Below, one piece after another: positions 36,049 through 44,787 of a DNA stretch of 64,000 bases. Source of the DNA: Streptomyces sp. NBC_00287 (GTDB taxonomy: Bacteria > Actinomycetota > Actinomycetes > Streptomycetales > Streptomycetaceae); contig NZ_CP108053.1 of the NCBI RefSeq assembly GCF_036173105.1, positions 3,410,001 to 3,474,000 on the forward strand. The letters are read 5' to 3'. Both the position numbers and the translations under genes were made by a program. The notes beneath the pieces are model-generated. The model did no database searches, was not told the DNA's origin, and saw only the letters and a program-made list of their open reading frames with translations. The first letter of the stretch is position 1. Each line of letters starts with the position of its first letter.

Positions 36049-37593
36049 ATGCCGACCTGCCCGAACGGACACCAGTCGGGTTCCGACGACTGGTGCGAGG
36101 TCTGCGGTCACCGCATGGCCGGTTCCGTACCTCCGCCCCCTCCCCCGCCGCCCCCGCCCGGCGGCGGCTACGGCTTTCCGCCGCCGCCTCCCGGTCAGGC
36201 CGGCCGCTCCCACCTGTCCGCCGTGCCGGACCCCGAGCCGGAACTCTGCCCGCAGTGCCGCACGCCGCGTGAGGGCGGTGCGCCGTTCTGCGAGGAGTGC
36301 CGGTGGAACTTCCTCACCAACACGGCCACCTCGTACACCCCGGCCGCCCCGCGCCAGCCGGCGCCCGGCTCCGGCCCCAGCCCGGCGGCCCGCTTCCAGC
36401 AGCAGCCGCCCGGGCCGTCCTACGGCGGGGGTGACTCGTACGACTACCAGAGCTCGCGGCCCTCGCAGATGAACCGGCCTGCTGAGCCGATCCCGCCGTT
36501 CGGGACGGATCCGAATCCGGGGCCGAACGGGCCTGGTGGGCCCGGCGGTCCTGGTGGGCCTGGGGCGTTCGGTGGCCAGGGGGGTCCTGGGGGCCCGAAC
36601 GGTCCCGGTGGCTTCGGTGGGCAGGGTGGGCCTGGAGGTCCCGGTCCCTTCGGCGGCCAGGGTGGGCCCGGTGGTCCCGGGGGTCCGAATGGTCCTGGTG
36701 GCTTCGGCGGCCAGAGCGGTCCTGGTGGGCCCGGCGGTCCCGGTGCTCCTGGTGGCCCCGGTGCTTACGGCGGACCTGGTGGTCCCGGCGCTCCTGGTGG
36801 TCCCGATGGCTTCCGCGGCCCGGGGGGACCCGGTGGCACGGGCGGTCCCGGTGCTCCCGGCGGCCCGTCCGGCTTCGGTGGTGACCCCTCGCGGCCGGTT
36901 CCGCCGCCGCCCGGTCCCACGCCGCCCGCCGGTCCCGGAGGTCCTGGTGGCCCCGGCGCCCCGCAGGCGTTCCACTCCGGTCCGCCCGCTCCGCCGTTCC
37001 CGCAGGAGACGAACCGTCCCCAGCCCGGCGGCCCCTCCTTCGGCGGCGGCGAGGACGACTGGGTGATCTCGCCCCCCTCCTCCACCGCACCCGGCGGCCC
37101 CGGCCCCCAGGGCGGCGGTTACGGCTACCCCCAGCCCGGCTCCGGCCAGGCCCCGCCCCCGCCCGGCCCGGGCTACCCGCAGCAGCCGGCCACCTGGACG
37201 GCGACGATCGGCCCGGACCGCGAGTACTTCATGGCGATGATGCAGCGCTCGGGCCCCGAGGCCACGGGCCTCAACCTGCCCGCGTACTCGCCGGAGCAGC
37301 AGCGCACCCTCGCCGGCAACCAGATCACCATCGGCCGCCGTCGGCACTCCACCGGCGACACCCCCGACATCGATCTGTCGGTGCCGCCGGAGGACCCGGG
37401 CGTCTCGCACCAGCACGCGGTGCTGGTCCAGCAGCCGGACGGTTCCTGGGCGGTCGTCGACCAGAACTCGACGAACGGCACCACGGTGAACGGCTCCGAG
37501 GACCCGATCCAGCCGTTCGTGCCGGTACCGCTCCAGGACGGCGACCGCGTGCACGTGGGCGCCTGGACGACGATCACCATCCGCAGGGGCTGA
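36049..37593 (+). CDS. FHA-domain protein with zinc ribbons and collagen-like linker
   Basis: 514 residues. N-terminal zinc site ([17 protein letters not shown]) and a second one at about 67-85 ([18 protein letters not shown]). A Pro-rich stretch and a Gly-Pro-rich collagen-like segment at about 155-300 (repeated GGPGGPG) follow. The FHA domain occupies the last 100 residues: [28 protein letters not shown] and [12 protein letters not shown] hold the phosphothreonine-binding Arg, Ser/His and Asn. It lacks the ETTS phospho-acceptor near the N-terminus that GarA has, so it is not a GarA orthologue. Likely reads phosphothreonines made by the kinase upstream. Convergent with the methyltransferase gene. 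Confidence 0.88.
   Translation: MPTCPNGHQSGSDDWCEVCGHRMAGSVPPPPPPPPPPGGGYGFPPPPPGQAGRSHLSAVPDPEPELCPQCRTPREGGAPFCEECRWNFLTNTATSYTPAAPRQPAPGSGPSPAARFQQQPPGPSYGGGDSYDYQSSRPSQMNRPAEPIPPFGTDPNPGPNGPGGPGGPGGPGAFGGQGGPGGPNGPGGFGGQGGPGGPGPFGGQGGPGGPGGPNGPGGFGGQSGPGGPGGPGAPGGPGAYGGPGGPGAPGGPDGFRGPGGPGGTGGPGAPGGPSGFGGDPSRPVPPPPGPTPPAGPGGPGGPGAPQAFHSGPPAPPFPQETNRPQPGGPSFGGGEDDWVISPPSSTAPGGPGPQGGGYGYPQPGSGQAPPPPGPGYPQQPATWTATIGPDREYFMAMMQRSGPEATGLNLPAYSPEQQRTLAGNQITIGRRRHSTGDTPDIDLSVPPEDPGVSHQHAVLVQQPDGSWAVVDQNSTNGTTVNGSEDPIQPFVPVPLQDGDRVHVGAWTTITIRRG
36510..36890 (+). repeat. Degenerate GGTCCTGGTGG-type coding repeats
   Basis: About 380 bp of imperfect 9- and 18-bp units inside the FHA gene encode the Gly-Gly-Pro collagen-like linker. 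Such tracts change length by slippage, so linker length may vary between strains. Confidence 0.75.
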
Positions 37594-37599
37594 GGCTCG

Positions 37600-38592
37600 T
37601 CAACGGAGGGGCCAGGCGTACGGCCCCTCCGGATCGTCCAGCCAGGCCCACTCGCTCTCGCCGCTGACCGTGATGCCGTAGCGCTGGCGCTGCGGTTCGC
37701 CCTCGCGGTCCCACAGCTGATAGGCCTCCTGCGGATCCAGGCTGCCCTGGCTCAGCACCAGCAGGAAGCGGAACAGCTCGTGATCCCTGGCCCGGCGCGG
37801 CACTCCGCCGAGGGGTGCCGGTTCGGACTCGGACCGGTCGCCGCCGCGCAGCGGGACGAAGTAGGCGGGCGTGTGCAGGAAGCGCCCCTCGGCATGCTCG
37901 GCGTCCTGCACGGTCAGGGCGACCAGACCGGTGGCCATCGGGGTCAGGATCCGGGCGCCCTCCCGGCACTGGGCGAGCCAGGCGGGCGGGATCGACGGCA
38001 GTCTGCAGGTCGCGATGATCCGGTCGAACGGCGCCCGTTCCGGAGCACCCCGCGCGCCGTCGCCGGTCAGGACGACGGGGTGGTACCCGGCGGCGGCCAG
38101 ATGCTGCCGCGCGGACTCGGTGATATCCGGCTCCAGATCGATGGTGGTGACGAGATCGTCGTCGCCCAGCCGCTGGGCGAGCAGGGCGGCGTTGTATCCG
38201 CTTCCCGCGCCGATCTCCAGCACCCGGTCCCCGTCCTCCACACCCAGCGCGACCAGCATCATCGCCATCAGCGAGGGCTGGCTGCTGGAGGAGAGCAGCT
38301 CCCCGTCGCGCAGCCGGGTGGCCAGCGGTACGTCCGCGTAGGCGCCGCGCATCCAGCGCTCCCGTGCGCCGGGTTCGGGGCTCTCGCCCCAGCGCCGTTC
38401 GTATCCGCCGACGGCGCCGACGTAGTAGTAGGGCACGAAGAGATGGCGCGGGACAGCCGCGAACACCTCCCGCCACACCGGGTCCTCGGCCCAGGCCCCG
38501 CTCCGGTCGATCTCCCGCACGAGTTCCGCCCGCGCCGTATCGGCAAGGTCGTCGAGCTCCTTGCCGTCCCGGTCGAGATCCTGCGCGCTCAT
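37600..38592 (-). CDS. Protein-L-isoaspartate O-methyltransferase-like protein
   Basis: 330 residues. SAM-binding motif VLEIGAGSGYNAALLAQRL at about 146-164, preceded by SSSSQPSLMAMMLVAL (the Pcm motif SQP) and followed by TIDLEPDITESA. The N-terminal 70 residues contain the PRHLFVPYYY stretch typical of this family. The C-terminal 110 residues are an extra domain also found in actinobacterial PIMT-like enzymes that modify peptides. ATG at 38590-38592. Stand-alone, convergent with the FHA gene, divergent from the globin gene. Repair of damaged Asp/Asn or a peptide-modifying role are both possible. Confidence 0.85.
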   Translation of the reverse strand: MSAQDLDRDGKELDDLADTARAELVREIDRSGAWAEDPVWREVFAAVPRHLFVPYYYVGAVGGYERRWGESPEPGARERWMRGAYADVPLATRLRDGELLSSSSQPSLMAMMLVALGVEDGDRVLEIGAGSGYNAALLAQRLGDDDLVTTIDLEPDITESARQHLAAAGYHPVVLTGDGARGAPERAPFDRIIATCRLPSIPPAWLAQCREGARILTPMATGLVALTVQDAEHAEGRFLHTPAYFVPLRGGDRSESEPAPLGGVPRRARDHELFRFLLVLSQGSLDPQEAYQLWDREGEPQRQRYGITVSGESEWAWLDDPEGPYAWPLR

Positions 38593-38686
38593 GCCTCCAC
38601 TGTCCTGCGGGACGCGGCGCGGGGCGAGTGCCGGGGGAGGTCCTAAGTCTCAAGTCCTGGGTCATGGCGTCTGAGACCATGGGTGA

Positions 38687-39091
38687 GTGAATGAGATTCG
38701 GCGCGGCACGCTTCAGGAGCAGACCTTCTACGAGCAGGTCGGCGGGGAGGAGACCTTCCGCCGCCTCGTCCACCGTTTCTACGAGGGTGTCGCCGAGGAC
38801 CCGATCCTGCGGCCCATGTACCCCGAGGAGGACCTCGGCCCCGCCGAGGAGCGCCTGGTGCTCTTCCTGATCCAGTACTGGGGCGGTCCGACGACGTACA
38901 GCGAGAACCGCGGCCACCCCCGGCTGCGGATGCGCCACGCCCCCTTCACCGTCGACCGGGCGGCACACGACGCCTGGCTGAAGCACATGCGGGACGCCGT
39001 CGACGAACTCGGCCTGTCCGAGGAGCACGAGCGGACGCTGTGGAACTACCTGACGTACGCGGCGGCGTCGATGGTGAACACGGCGAGCTGA
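38687..39091 (+). CDS. Truncated haemoglobin, group II (GlbO-like)
   Basis: 134 residues from a GTG. Group II trHb features: FYEQVGGEETFRRLVHRFYE, Tyr in the B helix, RLVLFLIQYWGGP with a Trp-Gly pair, and the proximal histidine region RHAPFTVDRAAHDAWLKHM. Such globins bind oxygen or detoxify nitric oxide and peroxides and interact with the respiratory membrane. A single gene, divergent from the methyltransferase. Confidence 0.92.
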   Translation: MNEIRRGTLQEQTFYEQVGGEETFRRLVHRFYEGVAEDPILRPMYPEEDLGPAEERLVLFLIQYWGGPTTYSENRGHPRLRMRHAPFTVDRAAHDAWLKHMRDAVDELGLSEEHERTLWNYLTYAAASMVNTAS

Positions 39092-39129
39092 GCCCTTCCC
39101 TGTTACCGAACGGAAATGCGGCGGGGGTA

Positions 39130-39158
39130 TTGACGTTCCCCCGCCTCGGTGTCAGGGT
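39130..39158 (+). promoter_or_regulatory. Predicted gntR promoter
   Basis: TTGACG (39130-39135) and CAGGGT (39153-39158) with a 17-bp spacer. The operator palindromes begin 12 bp after the -10 box. Confidence 0.55.
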
Positions 39159-39169
39159 TACGCACACCA

Positions 39170-39200
39170 AGACATCAGATGTCTGACGTCAGATATCTGA
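39170..39200. promoter_or_regulatory. Nested palindromic operator for the GntR regulator
   Basis: Three overlapping symmetric sites: AGACAT-cag-ATGTCT (39170-39184), TCTGACGTCAGA (39182-39193, perfect) and CAGATATCTG (39190-39199, perfect). Sites of the TCTGAC/GTCAGA type suit FadR-subfamily GntR proteins. Located just downstream of the predicted promoter, 99 bp before the gntR start codon. Confidence 0.8.
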
Positions 39201-39298
39201 GGTACCCCTCGAGGCCACCGCACGCACCCCGTACGGTGACTCTCGACCGCCGCACTCGTTCCGCCCGCTCATTCGCTCATCCCGCCGGAGGCCCGAAG

Positions 39299-39997
39299 AT
39301 GTCGCTCTCCGAAGACCTCGCCGAACGCCTGCTCAGCGAGATCATCGACGGCACCTACCTGCCGGACGCCGCGCTTCCCCCGGAGGGGGAACTCGCCGAG
39401 CAGTCCTCGGTGAGCCGGCTGACGGTACGCGAGGCGGTCAAGCAGCTACGGGCACAGAACGTCGTACGAGTGGTGCGCGGCCGCGGTACGTATGTGAACC
39501 CGCCGGACCGCTGGACGGCCCTGGAACCGGTGGTCCGAGCGGCATCCCGCTCCTCTCAAACGTCGCTCTCGGAGCGCCTGATCGAGGCGCGCCGGCTGAT
39601 CGAGAACGGTGCGACGGAGCTCGCGGCACTGCGCCGGGACGAGACCCATCTCGCGGAGCTGCGTGAACACCTGGCGGCGATGCGCGAGGCGGCGGACGAG
39701 GCGGACACGGAGAAGTTCGTCCAGGCCGACATCGACTTCCACGCCACGGTGATGAGGGCGACGGGCAACCTCTTCGTCCCCCTCCTCTTCGAACCCTTCG
39801 GCCCCCTCCTGGCCAAGGGCCGCCGCGAAACCTCCGCGGTCCCCCAAATCCGCCTCAACGCCATCGCCCACCACGAGGCGGTACTGACGGCCCTGGAATC
39901 CGGCAACCCGGACAAGGCCCGCGAGGCAATGAACGCCCACATGAACCAGACGGCGACGGATTACCGGACGCACGTACTGAAGTCGACGGACCAGTAA
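39299..39997 (+). CDS. GntR-family (FadR subfamily) regulator
   Basis: 232 residues. Winged HTH about 1-70 (LPPEGELAEQSSVSRLTVRE, VVRVVRGRGTYV), then the all-helical FCD ligand domain with metal-binding histidines suggested by DIDFHATVMRATGN and IAHHEAV. ATG 39299 is the first start with family similarity; the upstream frame crosses the operator. It heads an acid-sugar catabolic operon and is probably its substrate-responsive repressor. Confidence 0.92.
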   Translation: MSLSEDLAERLLSEIIDGTYLPDAALPPEGELAEQSSVSRLTVREAVKQLRAQNVVRVVRGRGTYVNPPDRWTALEPVVRAASRSSQTSLSERLIEARRLIENGATELAALRRDETHLAELREHLAAMREAADEADTEKFVQADIDFHATVMRATGNLFVPLLFEPFGPLLAKGRRETSAVPQIRLNAIAHHEAVLTALESGNPDKAREAMNAHMNQTATDYRTHVLKSTDQ

Positions 39998-40075
39998 GCG
40001 ACTGAGGCCGCCGTAGCTGCGGGCCGCGCACCCACCCCACAGCACTCATCAACGCACCCCCACCCAGGAACCGCC

Positions 40076-41515
40076 ATGTCCCTACCCCGTCACACCCTCC
40101 CCGAGTCCGAAGTACTCACAAATGTCCCACCCATAAGGCACATCACCCCCGCCGAAGTAGCCGCGAGCCTCACCACCGCCCCCCGCCTGGCCGTCCTGGA
40201 CGACGACCCCACCGGCACCCAGACCATCAAGGACCTCCCCGTCCTGACCACCTGGACCGTCGAAGACCTCCGCTGGGCCCTACGCCAGAACACCCCCGCA
40301 TTCTTCGTCCTCACCAACACCCGCAGCCTCGCCCCCCACAACGCGGCCGCCCGCAACCGCGAGATAGCAAGGGCCCTCCACCAGGCCTCCGAAGCCGAAG
40401 ACATCCCGTACGTCATCGCCTCCCGAGGCGACTCCACCCTCCGAGGCCACTACCCCCTCGAAACCGACGTACTGGCCGAGGAGTTGGCGACCACCGACCA
40501 GGCCCCCGACGGCGTCGTCCTCGTCCCCGCCTACATCGAAGCCGGCCGTCTCACCGTCGACTCCACCCACTGGATGCGCACCCCGGACGGTCTCCTCCCC
40601 GTAGGCGAGAGCGAGTTCGCCCGCGACGCCACCTTCGGCTACACCTCCTCGGACCTCCCCGACTGGATCGAGGAGAAGACACAGGGCCGCACCCCCGCCG
40701 ACAAGGTCCTCCGCATCACCCTCACCGACCTCCGCACAGGCGGCCCCACCCACGTGGCGAAGCAACTCGCCACCCTCCGGGACGGCGCCCCCGCCGTCGT
40801 GGACGCGGTCTGCGACGACGACCTGAGAGTCCTCGCCCTCGCCACAGCCGAAGCGGAGCGCACCGGCACCCGCCTCCTCTACCGCGTAGGCCCGTCCTTC
40901 GTCCGAGCCCGGGCGGCCCAACCGGCCCACCCCCCGCTCACCCCCACCGAACTCACCCCCCTCCGCGCCCCCGCCCCCCATGGCCTGATAGTCGTCGGCT
41001 CCCACGTCTCCCTGACCACCCGCCAGCTGAACCACCTGCGCGAAACGACCACAGACCTCGCCGAGTACGAACTCGAGGTGGCCCAACTCCTGGACCCGGC
41101 CCACCGAGACGCCCACATAGCCGAGATCGCAGCGGCCGCCGCCACAGCCCTGCACACCGCGGACACGGTCATCCGCACCACCCGCACCGTCGTCACCGCC
41201 GCCGACCCCGACGAAAGCCTGGCGATCTCCCGCAGCGTCTCCGCGGCCCTGGTGGAAACGGTCCGCAGGATCACCGAGGCCCAGCGCCCGGCGTTCGTCA
41301 TCGCCAAGGGCGGCATCACGTCCAGCGACACGGCCACCCACGGCCTTCAGATCCGCCGAGCCTGGGCCCGGGGCACGCTGCTGCCCGGGATCGTCTCCCT
41401 CTGGCAGCCCGTCGACGGGCCCGCCGCCGGTATCCCCTACATCGTGTTCGCCGGGAACGTCGGCGGCGACAACGCCCTCGCCGACGCCCTCACCCTCCTG
41501 AGGAGCGCCGCCTGA
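40076..41515 (+). CDS. Four-carbon acid-sugar kinase (DUF1537 family)
   Basis: 479 residues. N-terminal substrate domain with LAVLDDDPTGTQTIKDLPV, TNTRSLAP and ASRGDSTLRGHYPLE; C-terminal nucleotide domain with FVIAKGGITSSD and IVFAGNVGGDNALADAL. Characterised members phosphorylate threonate, erythronate or 3-oxo derivatives. It is the first catabolic gene, 78 bp after gntR, and shares one base with the aldolase gene (TGATG). The substrate is unknown but should be an aldonate or its keto form. Confidence 0.9.
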   Translation: MSLPRHTLPESEVLTNVPPIRHITPAEVAASLTTAPRLAVLDDDPTGTQTIKDLPVLTTWTVEDLRWALRQNTPAFFVLTNTRSLAPHNAAARNREIARALHQASEAEDIPYVIASRGDSTLRGHYPLETDVLAEELATTDQAPDGVVLVPAYIEAGRLTVDSTHWMRTPDGLLPVGESEFARDATFGYTSSDLPDWIEEKTQGRTPADKVLRITLTDLRTGGPTHVAKQLATLRDGAPAVVDAVCDDDLRVLALATAEAERTGTRLLYRVGPSFVRARAAQPAHPPLTPTELTPLRAPAPHGLIVVGSHVSLTTRQLNHLRETTTDLAEYELEVAQLLDPAHRDAHIAEIAAAAATALHTADTVIRTTRTVVTAADPDESLAISRSVSAALVETVRRITEAQRPAFVIAKGGITSSDTATHGLQIRRAWARGTLLPGIVSLWQPVDGPAAGIPYIVFAGNVGGDNALADALTLLRSAA

Positions 41516-42366
41516 TGCTGCTGACCGGCCCCGAGGCCCTGAAGTCCCTGACCCGTGCCTACGAATCGAACCGAGCGCTGCCCGGCTTCGTGGCGTACAA
41601 CCTGGAAACGGTCCAGGCGATCGTCGCGGCGGCGGAGGCGAACCCCGAGCACCCGGTCCTGATCCAGGCGGGCTCCAGCCCCTTCAAGCACGCGGGACGC
41701 GACCCGCTGATGCGCCTGGCCCTGGACGCGGCGAAGGCGTCCTCCGTCCGCGTGGGCGTCCACCTGGACCACAGCCGGGACCTCGACGAGATCACGGCCT
41801 GTCTGGAGGCCGGCTACACGTCCGTGATGATCGACGGCTCCCACCTCCCCTTCAGGGAGAACATCGCCCTGACCCGAGAAGCGGTACGCCGGGCCGCCGA
41901 TTACGGCGCCTGGGTCGAGGCGGAGCTGGGCGCGCTGCCGGGCGACGAGGACGTCTCGACAAACGCGAGCGCAACGACCACCGCGATGACAGAGCCCGCC
42001 CAGGCGGCGGAGTTCGTGGCGGAAACGGACGTAGACGCCCTGGCGGTAGCGGTCGGAAACGTCCACGGCTTCACGGCGACCCCTGTACGCCTGGACCTGG
42101 ACCGCCTGAGCGAAATCAGCTCGGCGAACCCCGTCCCCCTGGTCCTCCACGGCGCCAGCGGCCTTCCCGAGCCCCAGCTCAAGGCCGCCCTCACCCGAGG
42201 CGTAGCCAAGATCAACGTAAACGCAGAACTCCGCAGGGCCTACCTCCAGGCGGTACAGGCCGAACTCCCCAAGGCCATACCGGGTTCAGACGTAGTGAGC
42301 ATCTGGAGCGCAGGCCGAGATGCGGTGACAGAGGCAGCATCCCGAATCATCAGGCAGCTCGCCTAG
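41515..42366 (+). CDS. Class II (zinc) ketose-bisphosphate-aldolase-like enzyme
   Basis: 283 residues of the FbaA/GatY/KbaY fold. Catalytic and metal residues are visible: VHLDHSRD (Asp and His), AVGNVHGF (His), LVLHGASGLP (His) and KINVNAELRRA. It overlaps the kinase gene by one base. It presumably cleaves the phosphorylated acid sugar made by the kinase into two smaller products. Described threonate/erythronate operons use a class II aldolase/fuculose-type OtnC instead, so this pairing is unusual. Confidence 0.88.
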   Translation: MLLTGPEALKSLTRAYESNRALPGFVAYNLETVQAIVAAAEANPEHPVLIQAGSSPFKHAGRDPLMRLALDAAKASSVRVGVHLDHSRDLDEITACLEAGYTSVMIDGSHLPFRENIALTREAVRRAADYGAWVEAELGALPGDEDVSTNASATTTAMTEPAQAAEFVAETDVDALAVAVGNVHGFTATPVRLDLDRLSEISSANPVPLVLHGASGLPEPQLKAALTRGVAKINVNAELRRAYLQAVQAELPKAIPGSDVVSIWSAGRDAVTEAASRIIRQLA

Positions 42367-42439
42367 CAGCGACCAGGCACCTCCAACTCCGGCCTCCCCA
42401 CCGGCAATCCCACCCCCCGGCTCCCCAGAAAGGCCCCCC

Positions 42440-43360
42440 ATGCACCCCCGTCCCCAAACCGCCGTAATCGGCCTGGGCGCCATGGGCCTCCCCATGGCCA
42501 CCCGCCTGGCCACCCAACTCCCCGTAACCGCCTACGACATATCCGAGGCCCGCCTCACCCAGCTCACCGAAGCCGGCGGCACCGCAGCACGCACGCCCGC
42601 GGAGGCCGCCGCGCACGCCGACGTCGTCCTGCTCGCCGTACGCGACCAACCCCAGGTCGACGCCGCCCTCTTCGGCGAGGGCGGCGTGGCCGAGACCCTC
42701 CGCCCCGGCGCCACCGTCATCCTCACCAGCACCGTCGGCCCGGAAGCCGCCCGCACCACGGCCGCCCGCCTCGCGGAGCAAGGCATCCTCACGGTGGACG
42801 CCCCCGTCAGCGGCGGCCCGGTCCGAGCCGGAAACGGTGATCTCCTCATCGTCGTAGGCGCCGAGGACAAGGCCCTCGACCAGGCTCGCCCGGTCCTCGA
42901 CCTGCTCGCCTCCACCCTCACGGTCGTAGGAAAGAACCCCGGAGACGGCCAGGCCCTCAAGGCGATCAACCAGCTTCTCGCCGGCGTCCACATCGCCGCC
43001 GCCGCAGAGGCGATCGCGCTGGCCCGCGGCCTCGGCCTGGACCCGGCGACGGTCGTGGAGAGCCTGCGTCACGGCGCCGCGGGCTCGTTCATGTTCGCCG
43101 ACCGAGGCCCCCGCATGGTCGAGACGTACGCGCACGACACCGCCCCCGAGGTGAAGTCCCGTCTGGACATCTTCGTGAAGGACATGGGCATCGTCACCGG
43201 CATCGCGAAGGACGCCCACGTCCCCGTCCCGCTCGCCTCCGCGGCCCAGCAGCTCTACCTCCTCGGCGAGGCGGCGGGCCTCGCGGCGAACGACGACTCG
43301 TCCGTGGTCACCCTCCTCTCCCCCAAGAACACCGACTCACCGGCGGGAGGCCCCCGATGA
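42440..43360 (+). CDS. NAD(P)-dependent 2-hydroxyacid dehydrogenase (HIBADH family, LtnD-like)
   Basis: 306 residues. Rossmann motif VIGLGAMGLPMATRL, substrate motif DAPVSGGPVRAGNGDL and the catalytic lysine in ALKAINQLLAGVH, typical of the 3-hydroxyisobutyrate dehydrogenase superfamily. LtnD-type enzymes oxidise L-threonate at C2 before phosphorylation. It starts 73 bp after the aldolase and overlaps the permease by ATGA. Expected to catalyse the first step of the pathway. Confidence 0.9.
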   Translation: MHPRPQTAVIGLGAMGLPMATRLATQLPVTAYDISEARLTQLTEAGGTAARTPAEAAAHADVVLLAVRDQPQVDAALFGEGGVAETLRPGATVILTSTVGPEAARTTAARLAEQGILTVDAPVSGGPVRAGNGDLLIVVGAEDKALDQARPVLDLLASTLTVVGKNPGDGQALKAINQLLAGVHIAAAAEAIALARGLGLDPATVVESLRHGAAGSFMFADRGPRMVETYAHDTAPEVKSRLDIFVKDMGIVTGIAKDAHVPVPLASAAQQLYLLGEAAGLAANDDSSVVTLLSPKNTDSPAGGPR

Positions 43361-44787
43361 GCCACACCACGCTCCTCCTCATCGCCGCCGCCGGAGTGGC
43401 CACCCTCCTGCTGCTCATCCTCCGCGCGAAGGTCCAGCCGTTCGTCGCCCTGGTCGTCGTCTCCATCGGCGTCGCCCTCGCCGCGGGCGTCCCCGCCGCC
43501 GACCTGGTGAAGACCATCGAGGAGGGCATGGGCGGAACCCTCGGTCATATCGCCACGATCATCGCCCTGGGCGCGATGATCGGCCGGATCATCGAACTCT
43601 CCGGCGGCGCCGCCTCGTTCGCGCACTCCCTGATCGACCGCTTCGGCTCCAAGCGCACCCCGCTCGCGCTCACCGTCGCCGGTTTCGTCCTCGGCATCCC
43701 GGTCTTCTTCGAGGTCGGCCTGATCATCCTGATGCCGATCGCATACGGAGTCGCCCGCGCCTCCCGCAAGCCGCTCCTGGTCTACGCCCTCCCGATGGGC
43801 GCCGCGATGCTCACGGTGCACGCCTTCCTGCCCCCGCACCCCGGCGCGGTCGCCGTCACCCAGGCCATCGGCGCCGACCAGGGCCTGGTCCTGCTGCTCG
43901 GCATCCCGCTCACCGCGGCCGTGGTCCTGCTCGGCTATCTGCTGTCCCGCCGTATGACCCGCCGCGAGTACCCGATGGACCCGGCGGTGCACGCGGAGGT
44001 CTACGGCGAGGACCCCGCACCCGAGTCCACCGGGGGCGTCGCCCCCATGGACGACGGCCACGGCACCGCCGTACTCACCAAGCCCGCCCCCGCCGCCACG
44101 GGCCTGGACCCGGCCGCCCCCTCCTTCGGCATGGTCCTGGCCCTGATCGTCACCCCGATCCTGCTCATCCTGGCCGGCACCCTCGGCCAGAACCTGCTCG
44201 CCGAGGGCTCCACCCTCCGCGCCGTGCTGACCGTCCTCGGCGCCCCGATGGTGGCCCTGCTGATCGACGTGGCGCTGTGCGCGTACCTGCTCGGCGCCCG
44301 CCGCGGCTGGGACCGGGCGCACATCGCGAACGTCATGGGCTCGGCGCTGCCCTCCGTCGCGATGGTGATCCTGGTCGCGGGCGCGGGCGGGGTGTTCGGC
44401 AAGGTGCTGGTGGCGAGCGGCATCGGCGACGCCATCGCCGACGTACTGGACCGCACCGGCCTCCCGGCGCTGTTCCTGGCCTTCCTGATGGCACTGACCC
44501 TGCGCGCGGCCCAGGGCTCCACCACCGTCGCCCTGATCACCACCGCGGGCATCCTCACCCCGCTGCTGGAGCGCGCCGACCTGTCCACCGGCCAACTCTC
44601 CCTGGTCGCCCTGGCGATGGGCGCGGGCGGCCTCGCCGTCTCGCACATCAACGACGCGGGCTACTGGATGTTCACCAAGCTGGCCGGCCTGGACGTGGCG
44701 AGCGGCCTGCGGACGTGGACGGTCCTGACAACCGCGATGGGCACGATCGGTTTCGCCCTGACGGCAGCCCTGTGGCCCCTGGTCTAG
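43357..44787 (+). CDS. GntP-family gluconate/acid-sugar permease
   Basis: 476 residues with 12 or more hydrophobic helices. Family stretches: GGTLGHIATIIALGAMIGRI, PVFFEVGLIILMPI, HAFLPPHPGAVAV, RAAQGSTTVALIT and SHINDAGYWM. A proton-coupled importer of gluconate-like acids in the cell membrane, the uptake step of the operon. Its stop overlaps that of the convergent gene by three bases. Confidence 0.93.
   Translation: MSHTTLLLIAAAGVATLLLLILRAKVQPFVALVVVSIGVALAAGVPAADLVKTIEEGMGGTLGHIATIIALGAMIGRIIELSGGAASFAHSLIDRFGSKRTPLALTVAGFVLGIPVFFEVGLIILMPIAYGVARASRKPLLVYALPMGAAMLTVHAFLPPHPGAVAVTQAIGADQGLVLLLGIPLTAAVVLLGYLLSRRMTRREYPMDPAVHAEVYGEDPAPESTGGVAPMDDGHGTAVLTKPAPAATGLDPAAPSFGMVLALIVTPILLILAGTLGQNLLAEGSTLRAVLTVLGAPMVALLIDVALCAYLLGARRGWDRAHIANVMGSALPSVAMVILVAGAGGVFGKVLVASGIGDAIADVLDRTGLPALFLAFLMALTLRAAQGSTTVALITTAGILTPLLERADLSTGQLSLVALAMGAGGLAVSHINDAGYWMFTKLAGLDVASGLRTWTVLTTAMGTIGFALTAALWPLV

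Noticed and set aside
36049..37593. FHA protein as a GarA orthologue
   Set aside because: It is five times longer, the FHA domain is C-terminal and the N-terminal ETTS phosphosite is absent.
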